From Clostridium jeddahitimonense (lineage in GTDB: Bacteria; Bacillota; Clostridia; Clostridiales; Clostridiaceae): a stretch of DNA of 64,000 nucleotides. The notes below the pieces were generated by a model that was not told where the DNA came from, made no database searches, and worked only from the letters and a program-made list of their open reading frames with translations. The DNA lies in assembly GCA_000753455.2 (NCBI GenBank), contig LM994670.1:1802919-1866918 (forward strand), written 5' to 3'. The translations under genes were made by a program, and so were the position numbers. This document shows, one piece after another, positions 26,919 through 34,665 of this stretch (the first letter of the stretch is position 1; every line of letters begins with the position of its first letter).

Positions 26919-28178
26919 ATGGCTTTAATATTAAAAAATATAAGCACTCTTGTTACTTGTAAAGGCAGTTATGGAAAAACTAAAGAAGAAATAAAAGAAG
27001 CAGGAATAATTAATAATGGATATATAGTAATAGATAATGGATTAATACAAGAAGTTGGTGATGATAATGGATATTTAAAATACATCAATGATGATTCAGA
27101 ATTCATAGATTGTGAGGGGAAAACTGTAACACCAGGTCTTATAGATTGTCATACTCATATAGTATATAGTGGCTCAAGAGAAAATGAACTTAAGCTAAAG
27201 TTAAATAATAAAAGTTATATAGATATTCTTAATTCAGGTGGAGGTATCTTAAGTACAGTAAGAAATACTAGACAATCTACTGTAAATGAATTGATTGCTG
27301 AAAGTAGTAAAAGATTAAATACAATGCTTTTACATGGCACAACAACTATTGAGAGTAAATCAGGATATGGATTAAATCTTATAGATGAAGCTAAAATCCT
27401 AGAGGTAAATAAAGTATTAGATAAAGAGCATCCAATTGATATAATATCTACTTATCTTGGAGCTCATGCCATACCGAAGGAGTATAAGGATAATAGAGAA
27501 AAATATATAGAAGAAATTATAAAGGAGCATATTCCATATGTAGTAGAAAACGATTTAGCGGAATATATAGATGTATTTTGTGAAGAAGGAGTATTTACAG
27601 TAGAAGAATCTAGGGCGATATTAGAAGCAGGTATAAATAAAGGATTAAAAGTGAAGCTCCATGGTGATGAAATAGCAAGTATAGGTGGTGGGGAGTTAGC
27701 TGGTGAGTTAAAAGCAACATCTGCAGAGCATTTAGTAGCTATATCTGATGATGGAATAAAAGCATTAAGCCAAAATAACGTTATTGCTGTATTATTACCA
27801 TCTACATCATTTTATTTAATGTTAAATCATTATGCTGATGCTAGAAAAATGATAAACAAAGGAGTAAAAATAGCTTTATCAACTGATTGCAACCCAGGAA
27901 CATCTCCTAATGAATCATTACAGTTTACTATGACTTTAGCTTGCTATGGTATGAAATTATTACCTGAAGAAATAATAAATGCTGTTACTATAAATGCAGC
28001 CTGTGCAATAAATAGAGAAAATGAAATAGGAAGCATTGAAATAGGGAAAAAAGCAGATTTGACTATATTCAATTCAAAAAGTTTAGATTATTTAATATAT
28101 CATATTGGAGATAATGCAGTAGATAAAGTAATAAAAAACGGAAAAATTGTAGTTAGAGATGGAAAGTTAAATTTTTAA
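26919..28178 (+). CDS. hutI: Imidazolonepropionase
   Basis: Hydrolyses 4-imidazolone-5-propionate to N-formimino-L-glutamate. The 419-residue amidohydrolase has metal ligands His78 and His80 in GLIDCHTHIVYSG, a later His in VKLHGDEIAS and the Asp in LSTDCNPGTSPNES. The start ATG lies one base after the ftcD stop, with GAGG inside the ftcD end, so the two are translationally coupled. Third gene of the hut cluster. Confidence 0.96.
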   Translation: MALILKNISTLVTCKGSYGKTKEEIKEAGIINNGYIVIDNGLIQEVGDDNGYLKYINDDSEFIDCEGKTVTPGLIDCHTHIVYSGSRENELKLKLNNKSYIDILNSGGGILSTVRNTRQSTVNELIAESSKRLNTMLLHGTTTIESKSGYGLNLIDEAKILEVNKVLDKEHPIDIISTYLGAHAIPKEYKDNREKYIEEIIKEHIPYVVENDLAEYIDVFCEEGVFTVEESRAILEAGINKGLKVKLHGDEIASIGGGELAGELKATSAEHLVAISDDGIKALSQNNVIAVLLPSTSFYLMLNHYADARKMINKGVKIALSTDCNPGTSPNESLQFTMTLACYGMKLLPEEIINAVTINAACAINRENEIGSIEIGKKADLTIFNSKSLDYLIYHIGDNAVDKVIKNGKIVVRDGKLNF

Positions 28179-28192
28179 GGGGGTATGAACAA

Positions 28193-28834
28193 ATGTTCAA
28201 AGATCGTAAAATAGTAGAATTTATAGAGAATTTATCATCCTCAGAGCCTACTCCAGGTGGTGGGACAGTAGCTGCATTATTAGCATCAATATCATCCTCG
28301 TTAGTTAACATGGTATATAACATAACAATAAATAAAAAGATATTCAATAACTTAGATAAAAGTATAAAAAGTGAAATATTATTAGCAAAAGATAGAATTG
28401 ATAATATGACCAACATATTTTTAAAACTTATGGATGATGACTCTAGAGCATTTACTAAGGTAATGGAATCATTTAAATTGCCTAAGTCTACCGAAGAAGA
28501 GATGTTTTTAAGAAATATTAAGATTCAAGATTCCTATAAAGAAGCATTATATACACCACTTCAAACTGTAAGAGAAAGTTATAAATTATATGATTATATA
28601 TATCTTGCAGGCAGATATGGGAATAAAAATGCTATTACAGATGTTGCAGTAGCAGCATTATCTTTACAATCAGCTATAGAGGGTGCAACACTTAATGTTA
28701 GAATAAATGCAAAATATATAGAAGATAAAGAGTATACTAACTTGGCTATATATGAATGTAATGAAATTGTTAAAAATGGTATTAAAAAAAGAGATGAAAT
28801 ATTAAAACTAGTAGAATTAGAATTAGAAGGTTAA
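28193..28834 (+). CDS. fchA: Formimidotetrahydrofolate cyclodeaminase
   Basis: Converts 5-formimidotetrahydrofolate to 5,10-methenyltetrahydrofolate and ammonia, feeding a one-carbon unit into folate metabolism. The 213-residue helical protein has the family start SSEPTPGGGTVAALLASISSSLVNMV and the segment YGNKNAITDVAVAALSLQSAIEGA. The start has a GGGGG site 8 nt upstream. It works directly after FtcD on the same folate intermediate. Confidence 0.95.
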   Translation: MFKDRKIVEFIENLSSSEPTPGGGTVAALLASISSSLVNMVYNITINKKIFNNLDKSIKSEILLAKDRIDNMTNIFLKLMDDDSRAFTKVMESFKLPKSTEEEMFLRNIKIQDSYKEALYTPLQTVRESYKLYDYIYLAGRYGNKNAITDVAVAALSLQSAIEGATLNVRINAKYIEDKEYTNLAIYECNEIVKNGIKKRDEILKLVELELEG

Positions 28835-28850
28835 TTTAAGGGGGAGATTT

Positions 28851-30875
28851 ATGAATAATACAGAGATATATGAGTCAATGAGTATAAAGTTAGATAATAT
28901 TTTGCCAGAGGAAACTATTTTTGAAAATGGAATAAGAAGAGCTCCTGATAGGGGATATACTTTAACAAAAAAAGAAACAGAATTAGCATTGAAAAACGCT
29001 TTGAGATATATACCAGAAGAATTACATGAAGAAATAGCTCCTGAATTTTTAGATGAACTTAAGGCTAGGGGAAGGATATATGGATATAGATTTAGGCCTA
29101 AAGAAAGGATTTATGGAAAACCTATAGATGAGTATAAAGGTAAATGTATAGAAGGAAAAGCCTTTCAAGTTATGATAGATAATAATTTAAGCTTTGATAT
29201 AGCTTTATATCCATATGAACTTGTTACTTATGGAGAAACTGGACAAGTATTTCAAAATTGGATGCAATATTGTTTAGTAAAGAAATATCTTGAAGAGATT
29301 ACGGATGAACAAACTTTAGTTATTGAATCAGGTCATCCAGTAGGGCTATTTAAATCTAGAAAGGAAGCTCCAAGGGTTAGTATAACCAATGCTATTATGA
29401 TAGGGCAATTTGATAATTTAAAAGACTGGCATAGGGCTATGCAGCTAGGAGTAGCTAACTATGGGCAAATGACTGCAGGAGGGTGGATGTATATTGGACC
29501 ACAAGGAATAGTTCATGGTACCTTCAATACTATTTTAAATGCAGGAAGACTAAAATTAGGTATTAAAGATGATGAGGATCTAAAAGGTTATATATTTGTT
29601 TCATCAGGGCTTGGTGGGATGAGTGGAGCTCAAGGTAAGGCTGCAGAAATAGCTGGAGCTATTGGTATAATTGCAGAAGTGGATTATTCAAGAATAGAAA
29701 CAAGATATAAGCAAGGGTGGATAAAACGAGTTTCTAATAATCTAGAAGAGGTATTTGAAATTGCTGCTGAATATAAAAATAAAAAAGAAGCTGTATCTAT
29801 TGCTTACCATGGAAATATAGTTGATTTATTAGATTATATTGTAAAAAACAATATTAGAATAGATCTTTTGTCTGATCAGACTTCTTGCCATGCTGTATAT
29901 GATGGTGGATATTGTCCGAGAGGAATTAGTTTTGATGAGAGAACAAAGCTCTTAAAGGAAAATAGAAGTAAATTTGAGAAATTAGTAAATTCTACATTGA
30001 AGGATCATTTTAATTTGATAAAAGAATTATCAAATATAGGGGTATATTTCTTTGATTATGGAAATTCATTCATGAAGGCAATATATGATGCAGGAGTACA
30101 TGATATATCAAAAAATGGAGTAGATGAAAAGGATGGTTTTATATTCCCATCATATGTAGAAGATATAATGGGACCAGAACTTTTTGACTACGGTTATGGT
30201 CCTTTTAGGTGGGTATGTTTAAGTGGAAAAGATGAGGATTTAATAAAAACTGATACAGCAGCTATGGAATGTATAAACCCTAATAGAAGAGCTCAAGATA
30301 GAGATAATTATGTATGGATAAGAGATGCTAATAAGAATAATTTAGTAGTTGGTACAAAGGCGAGAATACTTTATCAAGATGCCTATGGACGTAGAGATAT
30401 AGCTTTAAAATTTAATAAGATGGTTAGGGATGGTGAAATAGGTCCTATTATGATTGGAAGAGATCATCATGATGTGAGTGGAACAGACTCACCTTTTAGA
30501 GAAACTTCAAATATTAAAGATGGTAGTAATATTATGGCTGATATGGCTGTGCAATGTTATGTTGGAAATGCATCTAGAGGTATGAGTCTCGTGGCACTTC
30601 ATAATGGTGGTGGTGTTGGTATAGGAAAAGCCATAAATGGTGGGTTTGGATTAGTTTTAGATGGTAGTTTAAGAGTAGATGAAATTATAAGATCAGCTAT
30701 TCTTTGGGATGTAATGGGAGGTGTAGCTAGAAGGGCTTGGGCTAGGAATGAAAATTCTATAAATACAAGCATTAATTACAATAATTTAAATAAAGATACA
30801 GATCACATTACACTACCAATACTAGTATCTGATGAACTTATTCGAGATATAATGGATAAAGAATTTAATAATTAA
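28851..30875 (+). CDS. hutU: Urocanate hydratase (long form)
   Basis: Adds water to urocanate to give imidazolone propionate, using tightly bound NAD as electrophile. At 674 residues it is about 110-120 longer than the 550-560-residue Bacillus and Pseudomonas enzymes; extended forms are known in Clostridia and Bacteroidetes. Visible family signatures are MQLGVANYGQMTAGGWMYIG, SGLGGMSGAQ, SDQTSCHAVYDGGY and the C-terminal RDHHDVSGTDSPFRET and HNGGGVGIGKAINGGFG. A GGGGGAG site precedes ATG. Last enzyme gene of the hut cluster; a permease follows after 218 nt. Confidence 0.95.
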   Translation: MNNTEIYESMSIKLDNILPEETIFENGIRRAPDRGYTLTKKETELALKNALRYIPEELHEEIAPEFLDELKARGRIYGYRFRPKERIYGKPIDEYKGKCIEGKAFQVMIDNNLSFDIALYPYELVTYGETGQVFQNWMQYCLVKKYLEEITDEQTLVIESGHPVGLFKSRKEAPRVSITNAIMIGQFDNLKDWHRAMQLGVANYGQMTAGGWMYIGPQGIVHGTFNTILNAGRLKLGIKDDEDLKGYIFVSSGLGGMSGAQGKAAEIAGAIGIIAEVDYSRIETRYKQGWIKRVSNNLEEVFEIAAEYKNKKEAVSIAYHGNIVDLLDYIVKNNIRIDLLSDQTSCHAVYDGGYCPRGISFDERTKLLKENRSKFEKLVNSTLKDHFNLIKELSNIGVYFFDYGNSFMKAIYDAGVHDISKNGVDEKDGFIFPSYVEDIMGPELFDYGYGPFRWVCLSGKDEDLIKTDTAAMECINPNRRAQDRDNYVWIRDANKNNLVVGTKARILYQDAYGRRDIALKFNKMVRDGEIGPIMIGRDHHDVSGTDSPFRETSNIKDGSNIMADMAVQCYVGNASRGMSLVALHNGGGVGIGKAINGGFGLVLDGSLRVDEIIRSAILWDVMGGVARRAWARNENSINTSINYNNLNKDTDHITLPILVSDELIRDIMDKEFNN

Positions 30876-31011
30876 TAATTGCAAAAACTTTAGCTATAAT
30901 GAACAATATAACACAGAAAGTGAATAAAAAATTAACTTCTGATTAAGATAATAGTAAGTAATTTTAATAAAAACGTTATTTTATTAATGTTTAGAAAGAC
31001 ATTGGGTAGGA

Positions 31012-31036
31012 TATAATGATACATTTTATATCATTA
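31012..31036 (+). repeat. Inverted repeat upstream of the permease promoter
   Basis: TAATGATA (31014-31021) and TATCATTA (31029-31036) form an 8-bp hairpin with loop CATTTTA. It lies just before the TTGACA -35 at 31038 and could be a weak terminator of the hut operon or a regulator site. Confidence 0.45.
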
Positions 31037-31037
31037 A

Positions 31038-31070
31038 TTGACAGATATAAAAATGTCGAATTATATTCGA
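31038..31070 (+). promoter_or_regulatory. Promoter of the YjeM-type permease with overlapping palindrome
   Basis: Consensus TTGACA (31038-31043), an 18-nt spacer and TATATT (31062-31067). The palindrome TCGAATTATATTCGA (31056-31070) covers the -10 box and is well placed for a repressor. Confidence 0.7.
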
Positions 31071-31093
31071 GTAAACAAAAGAGGAGATAAGAT

Positions 31094-32611
31094 ATGGGAA
31101 GTAAAAAAAGTACAGGTAAATTAACTTTAATGGCTCTTATACTTATGATTTTCACATCAGTATTTGGTTTTAACAACATTCCTAGAGCATTTTACCTTAT
31201 GGGATATTCAGCTATTCCATGGTATATATTTGGAGCTATAGCATTCTTTATACCATATGCATTTATGATGGCAGAGTTTGGAGCTGCCTATAAGGATGAA
31301 AAAGGTGGAATATATTCATGGATGGAAAGTTCAGTAGGACGTAAGTTTGCATTCATTGGAACATTTATGTGGTTTTCATCTTATATAGTATGGATGGTTA
31401 GTGTATCATCTTCTATATGGGTACCATTATCCAATTTAATTTTTGGTTCAGATAAAACATCAACTTGGTCATTATTTGGACTGAACTCAGCACAAACATT
31501 AGGTATTTTAGGAATATGCTTTATTATAATAATAACCTTCCTATCATCAAAAGGTATGAATAGTATATCTAAGGTTGCATCTGTAGGAGGAGCATTCGTA
31601 ACTAGTGCTAATATTGTATTAATAGTAGGTTCATTAATTGTTCTTTTTGCAAATAAGTTTAAATTTGCTCAACCTATTTCTTTAGAGCAATTTACACATT
31701 CTCCAAATCCAGCATATGGATCAATCTTAGGAGTGTTAGGATTTTTAGTATTTGCAATATTTGCATATGGTGGACTAGAAGCAGTCGGTGGATTGGTTGA
31801 CCAAACAGAAAATTCACAAGTTACATTCCCAAAAGGAATAAAAATTTCTGCAATAATTATAGGTATAGGATATTCATTAGCTATACTTACAGTTGGATTC
31901 TTTACCAACTGGAATTCAGTATTAAACAATCCTGATGTAAAGATGGCAAATGTTTCATATGTTGTTATTAAGAATTTGGGAATAGAACTAGGTAAAGTAT
32001 TTGGTCTTTCTCCAAATGGAGTTGAAATAATGGGTACATTATTTGCAAGATATATTGGGCTTGCTATGTTCTTAGCATTACTGGGAGCATTCTTTACATT
32101 AATCTATGCACCATTAAAGCAATTAATTGAAGGTGCACCCAAGGGGATTTGGCCAAAAAGTTGGACTAAGCTAGATAAAAATGGAATGCCAGTTAAAGCA
32201 ATGTATGTTCAAGGTATAACGGTTATTGCTATAATATTAATTGCTTCTTTTGGAGGAAGTAATTCAGATAAATTCTTAGATTATTTAATACTTATGGGTA
32301 ATGTTTCTATGACAATACCTACTATGTTCTTAGCAATAGCATTTATTTTCTTTAAGAAAAATGATAATATAAAAAAACCATTTGTTATTTTTAAAAGTAA
32401 AACTATGGCTACAGTATGGGCTATAATAGTTACTATTACAGTTGGATTTGCAAATTTCTTTACAATAATTCAACCAGCAATAGAAACAAAAGACTATGTT
32501 TCGACAGCATTCCAATTAGCAGGACCAATTGTATTTGGTTTAATAGCGTTTATATTAATATGGAATTTTGAAAGAAAAGAAAAAAATAAGGATATTAAAA
32601 GAGCTGCGTAA
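31094..32611 (+). CDS. yjeM: APC-superfamily amino acid permease, YjeM-type
   Basis: A 505-residue integral membrane transporter with about 12 to 13 helices. The N-terminus (LILMIFTSVFGFNN, YLMGYSAIPWYI, MMAEFGAAYKDEKGGIYSWM, FAFIGTFMWFSSYI) closely resembles E. coli YjeM and the GadC-like branch of the APC superfamily. The substrate is not known for YjeM. Position directly after hutU suggests histidine uptake or export of glutamate, the end product, but it has its own promoter and a palindrome over the -10. A GAGGAG site precedes ATG. The stop codon lies inside the terminator hairpin. Confidence 0.9.
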   Translation: MGSKKSTGKLTLMALILMIFTSVFGFNNIPRAFYLMGYSAIPWYIFGAIAFFIPYAFMMAEFGAAYKDEKGGIYSWMESSVGRKFAFIGTFMWFSSYIVWMVSVSSSIWVPLSNLIFGSDKTSTWSLFGLNSAQTLGILGICFIIIITFLSSKGMNSISKVASVGGAFVTSANIVLIVGSLIVLFANKFKFAQPISLEQFTHSPNPAYGSILGVLGFLVFAIFAYGGLEAVGGLVDQTENSQVTFPKGIKISAIIIGIGYSLAILTVGFFTNWNSVLNNPDVKMANVSYVVIKNLGIELGKVFGLSPNGVEIMGTLFARYIGLAMFLALLGAFFTLIYAPLKQLIEGAPKGIWPKSWTKLDKNGMPVKAMYVQGITVIAIILIASFGGSNSDKFLDYLILMGNVSMTIPTMFLAIAFIFFKKNDNIKKPFVIFKSKTMATVWAIIVTITVGFANFFTIIQPAIETKDYVSTAFQLAGPIVFGLIAFILIWNFERKEKNKDIKRAA

Positions 32612-32626
32612 TGCAGCTCTTTTTGT
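32597..32626 (+). terminator. Terminator of the permease gene
   Basis: AAAAGAGCTGC (32597-32607) pairs perfectly with GCAGCTCTTTT (32613-32623), loop GTAAT, T-rich tail. The stop codon of the permease is in the loop region. Confidence 0.88.
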
Positions 32627-32655
32627 TATAGTTAGATGAATATACAATACTAATT

Positions 32656-32925
32656 TTATTTATGAACTATATTAATTATAATTAGAATTAACTGAAAGGT
32701 TAAAATTATAGGAATTCCTAATTTGAATTTTAGATGTTTGGTTTTGTGCCTGAAAGAATACATCCCTATAAGTGCTCCTATTGATCCTCCTAATATAGCG
32801 GTTAATATTAGAGTATGTTCGCTTATTCTCCATTTTCTTTTTATAGCTCGTCTTTTATCTGCATACATTAAAATGAAAGATAAAATATTTATTATTATAA
32901 GATAAATTAAAAAATATCTAATCAA
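32656..32925 (-). CDS. DUF1294 family small membrane protein
   Basis: An 89-residue protein with two to three membrane helices. The DUF1294 signature is visible: MYADKRRAIKRKWRISEHTL followed by LGGSIGALIGMYSFRHKTKH. Members are widespread and uncharacterised. An AAGAGGTG-type site precedes ATG on the minus strand. It lies downstream of plsY on the same strand but is separated from it by a terminator. Confidence 0.9.
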   Translation of the reverse strand: MIRYFLIYLIIINILSFILMYADKRRAIKRKWRISEHTLILTAILGGSIGALIGMYSFRHKTKHLKFKLGIPIILTFQLILIIINIVHK

Positions 32926-32950
32926 AATGTCACCTCTTCTTATTAATTAT

Positions 32951-32988
32951 AAATAAAAAGCCTTAAGTGTTTAAATTTACTTAAGACT
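32951..32988 (-). terminator. Terminator of plsY (minus strand)
   Basis: On the minus strand AGTCTTAAGT (32988-32979) pairs with ACTTAAGGCT (32968-32959), one G-T pair, and is followed by TTTTATTT. Confidence 0.8.
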
Positions 32989-33001
32989 TTCTAGTAAAAT
33001 A

Positions 33002-33592
33002 TTATTTTTCAGTTCCGTTAATCAACCTCTTTATATTAGCTCTATGTCTCCAGAAGCAAAGAGCAGCAGCTATAAATGTTGAAGCGATTAAATATTTATC
33101 ATAACCTAAAAGCCATGTAGATGTACATAGTACAATAGCTGCAGTTAATGATCTAAGAGATACTATTTTTGTGAAAAGTTTTAAGCCAAAGAAAACTATT
33201 GCTGTAACAATGAAAGCCTTAGGAACTATAAACATAAATGCAGCAGCAGAAGTTGCAACTCCTTTACCACCTTTGAATTTTAAAAATATAGTATAGTTAT
33301 GTCCAAGTATTGCAGCTAAAGCAACTAAACCTAAGCTTAAACTTTTATTGCTAGTTAATATGTTGTTAGCTAATAATAGCTGTGTTAAAGCTACAGGTAT
33401 TATAGCTTTTAGCATATCTAAGATAGCTGTTATTTTGCCAATTTTTTTACCAGCTACCCTTCCAACATTTGTAGCGCCAATATTTCCACTTCCGTAATCT
33501 CTCACATCTTTATTTAACTTTTTCTTAACTATAATGTATCCACTAGGTATAGACCCCATAAGATAACTGAAAATAATTAATAATGCTAGCAT
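33002..33592 (-). CDS. plsY: Acyl-phosphate:glycerol-3-phosphate acyltransferase
   Basis: Integral membrane enzyme that starts phospholipid synthesis by moving an acyl group from acyl phosphate to glycerol 3-phosphate. The 196-residue protein has about five membrane helices and the three PlsY motifs: GSGNIGATN near 36-44, HNYTIFLKFKGGKGVATS near 98-115, and the C-terminal WRHRANIKRLINGTE. An AGGAG site lies before ATG on the minus strand. Single-gene unit with its own terminator. Confidence 0.95.
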   Translation of the reverse strand: MLALLIIFSYLMGSIPSGYIIVKKKLNKDVRDYGSGNIGATNVGRVAGKKIGKITAILDMLKAIIPVALTQLLLANNILTSNKSLSLGLVALAAILGHNYTIFLKFKGGKGVATSAAAFMFIVPKAFIVTAIVFFGLKLFTKIVSLRSLTAAIVLCTSTWLLGYDKYLIASTFIAAALCFWRHRANIKRLINGTEK

Positions 33593-33819
33593 AAAAAACT
33601 CCTTTATAAATCGAAATCTTAATAAAAATAAAATAATATGATATCTTTATAAATATAATATTATTTTAGATATGGAAAATATGCAAGAGAAACATAATAT
33701 TATGCTTTAAAGTCTAATTAATATTACAAAATAATAAGAATTTATAATTAAAATTAAATAAATACTATATTAGAGAAAATAAAAGCATTTTATTTTTTAG
33801 TTAAAGAAAGGATATATTT

Positions 33820-34452
33820 ATGATAAACATTTATACTATAGGGCATTCTAATTACTCAATAGAGAGATTTGTTAATATGTTAAGGAAATATGAAATAGAT
33901 GTAGTAGTAGATATAAGAGGAACTCCCTATTCTAAATATAACACTCAATATAATAAAGAAGCATTATGTAATTCGTTAAAAGAATTAGGGTTTAAATATA
34001 TTTATATGGGAAGCGAGTTTGCAGCACAAAGGGATAATAAGCTTATTTATACATGGGAGGGATATTCAGATTTTGAAAAAGTTATAAATGAGCCAAGTTT
34101 TATAAATGGTGTAGAGAGGTTAAAAAAAGGATTAGCTAAGGGGTATAGAATTGTATTGTTAGGAGCAAAACAAGATCCTGTTAATTGTCATAGATTTGCT
34201 CTTGTAGGAAGAGAATTATATAAAAGAGGTTTCAATGTAAAACATATAGAGGATGATTTATCTACTTCTTCACAGTTGGAATTAGAAGAAAGGATGCTAG
34301 ATAAGTATTATCCAAGAGAGGAACAAATTACTATAGATTTTTTACTAAGTGGAGAAAAAAGTAAAGATGAGAAAATTAAAGATAGCTATAGGAAGGTAAA
34401 TAGGGAAATTGGATTTAGGGTTGAAAATTTAAATGTAGCAAAGAAAAATTAA
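33820..34452 (+). CDS. DUF488 domain protein
   Basis: A 210-residue soluble protein of the DUF488 family. The characteristic start IYTIGHSNYSIERFVNML, the VVDIRGTPYSKYN segment and the later LLGAKQDPVNCHRFALV (Cys-His pair) are all present. The function of DUF488 is not established. A GAAAGGATA site precedes ATG. The 227 nt upstream are A+T-rich without a gene or clear promoter. A small ORF and a DinG-type helicase gene follow on the same strand without an intervening terminator. Confidence 0.88.
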   Translation: MINIYTIGHSNYSIERFVNMLRKYEIDVVVDIRGTPYSKYNTQYNKEALCNSLKELGFKYIYMGSEFAAQRDNKLIYTWEGYSDFEKVINEPSFINGVERLKKGLAKGYRIVLLGAKQDPVNCHRFALVGRELYKRGFNVKHIEDDLSTSSQLELEERMLDKYYPREEQITIDFLLSGEKSKDEKIKDSYRKVNREIGFRVENLNVAKKN

Positions 34453-34461
34453 TTTTCATAA

Positions 34462-34488
34462 TATAGTATAATGAATATACTATAGGAG
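34462..34488 (+). repeat. Inverted repeat abutting a ribosome binding site
   Basis: TATAGTATA (34462-34470) and TATACTATA (34476-34484) form a 9-bp stem with a 5-nt loop. The last base of the repeat begins the AGGAG site (34484-34488) of the 49-codon ORF, so folding could limit access to it. Confidence 0.5.
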
Positions 34489-34495
34489 CGTAAAT

Positions 34496-34645
34496 ATGAA
34501 TAAGTGGGATGACTTGGCTATTGTAACTTTTATTGCCTGTGATGTAATAATAGAGAATACAGAGAATTTCAAGTTGTTTTCTGATTACTTTTATAGAACA
34601 TTGAAGTATGAAGCTAAAGATATTTTTAAAAGACTATTCAAATAA
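34496..34645 (+). CDS. Small 49-residue protein, unknown
   Basis: Too short for most ORF filters. ATG 34496 is preceded by AGGAG (34484-34488) with a 7-nt spacer, and the frame runs 49 codons to TAA at 34643-34645. The peptide starts MNKWDDLAIVTFIAC and ends in a basic FKRLFK; it is rich in aromatic residues. It ends 20 nt before the ATG of the exonuclease-helicase gene, which has its own AGGAGGTGG, so the two are probably cotranscribed. No family recognised. Confidence 0.6.
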   Translation: MNKWDDLAIVTFIACDVIIENTENFKLFSDYFYRTLKYEAKDIFKRLFK

Positions 34646-34665
34646 AAACAAGGAGGTGGTTTTTA

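Noticed and set aside
28851..30875. HutU about 110-120 residues longer than the Bacillus enzyme as a novel fusion
   Set aside because: Long urocanate hydratases are known in Clostridia and Bacteroidetes and the extra length shows no separate recognisable domain.
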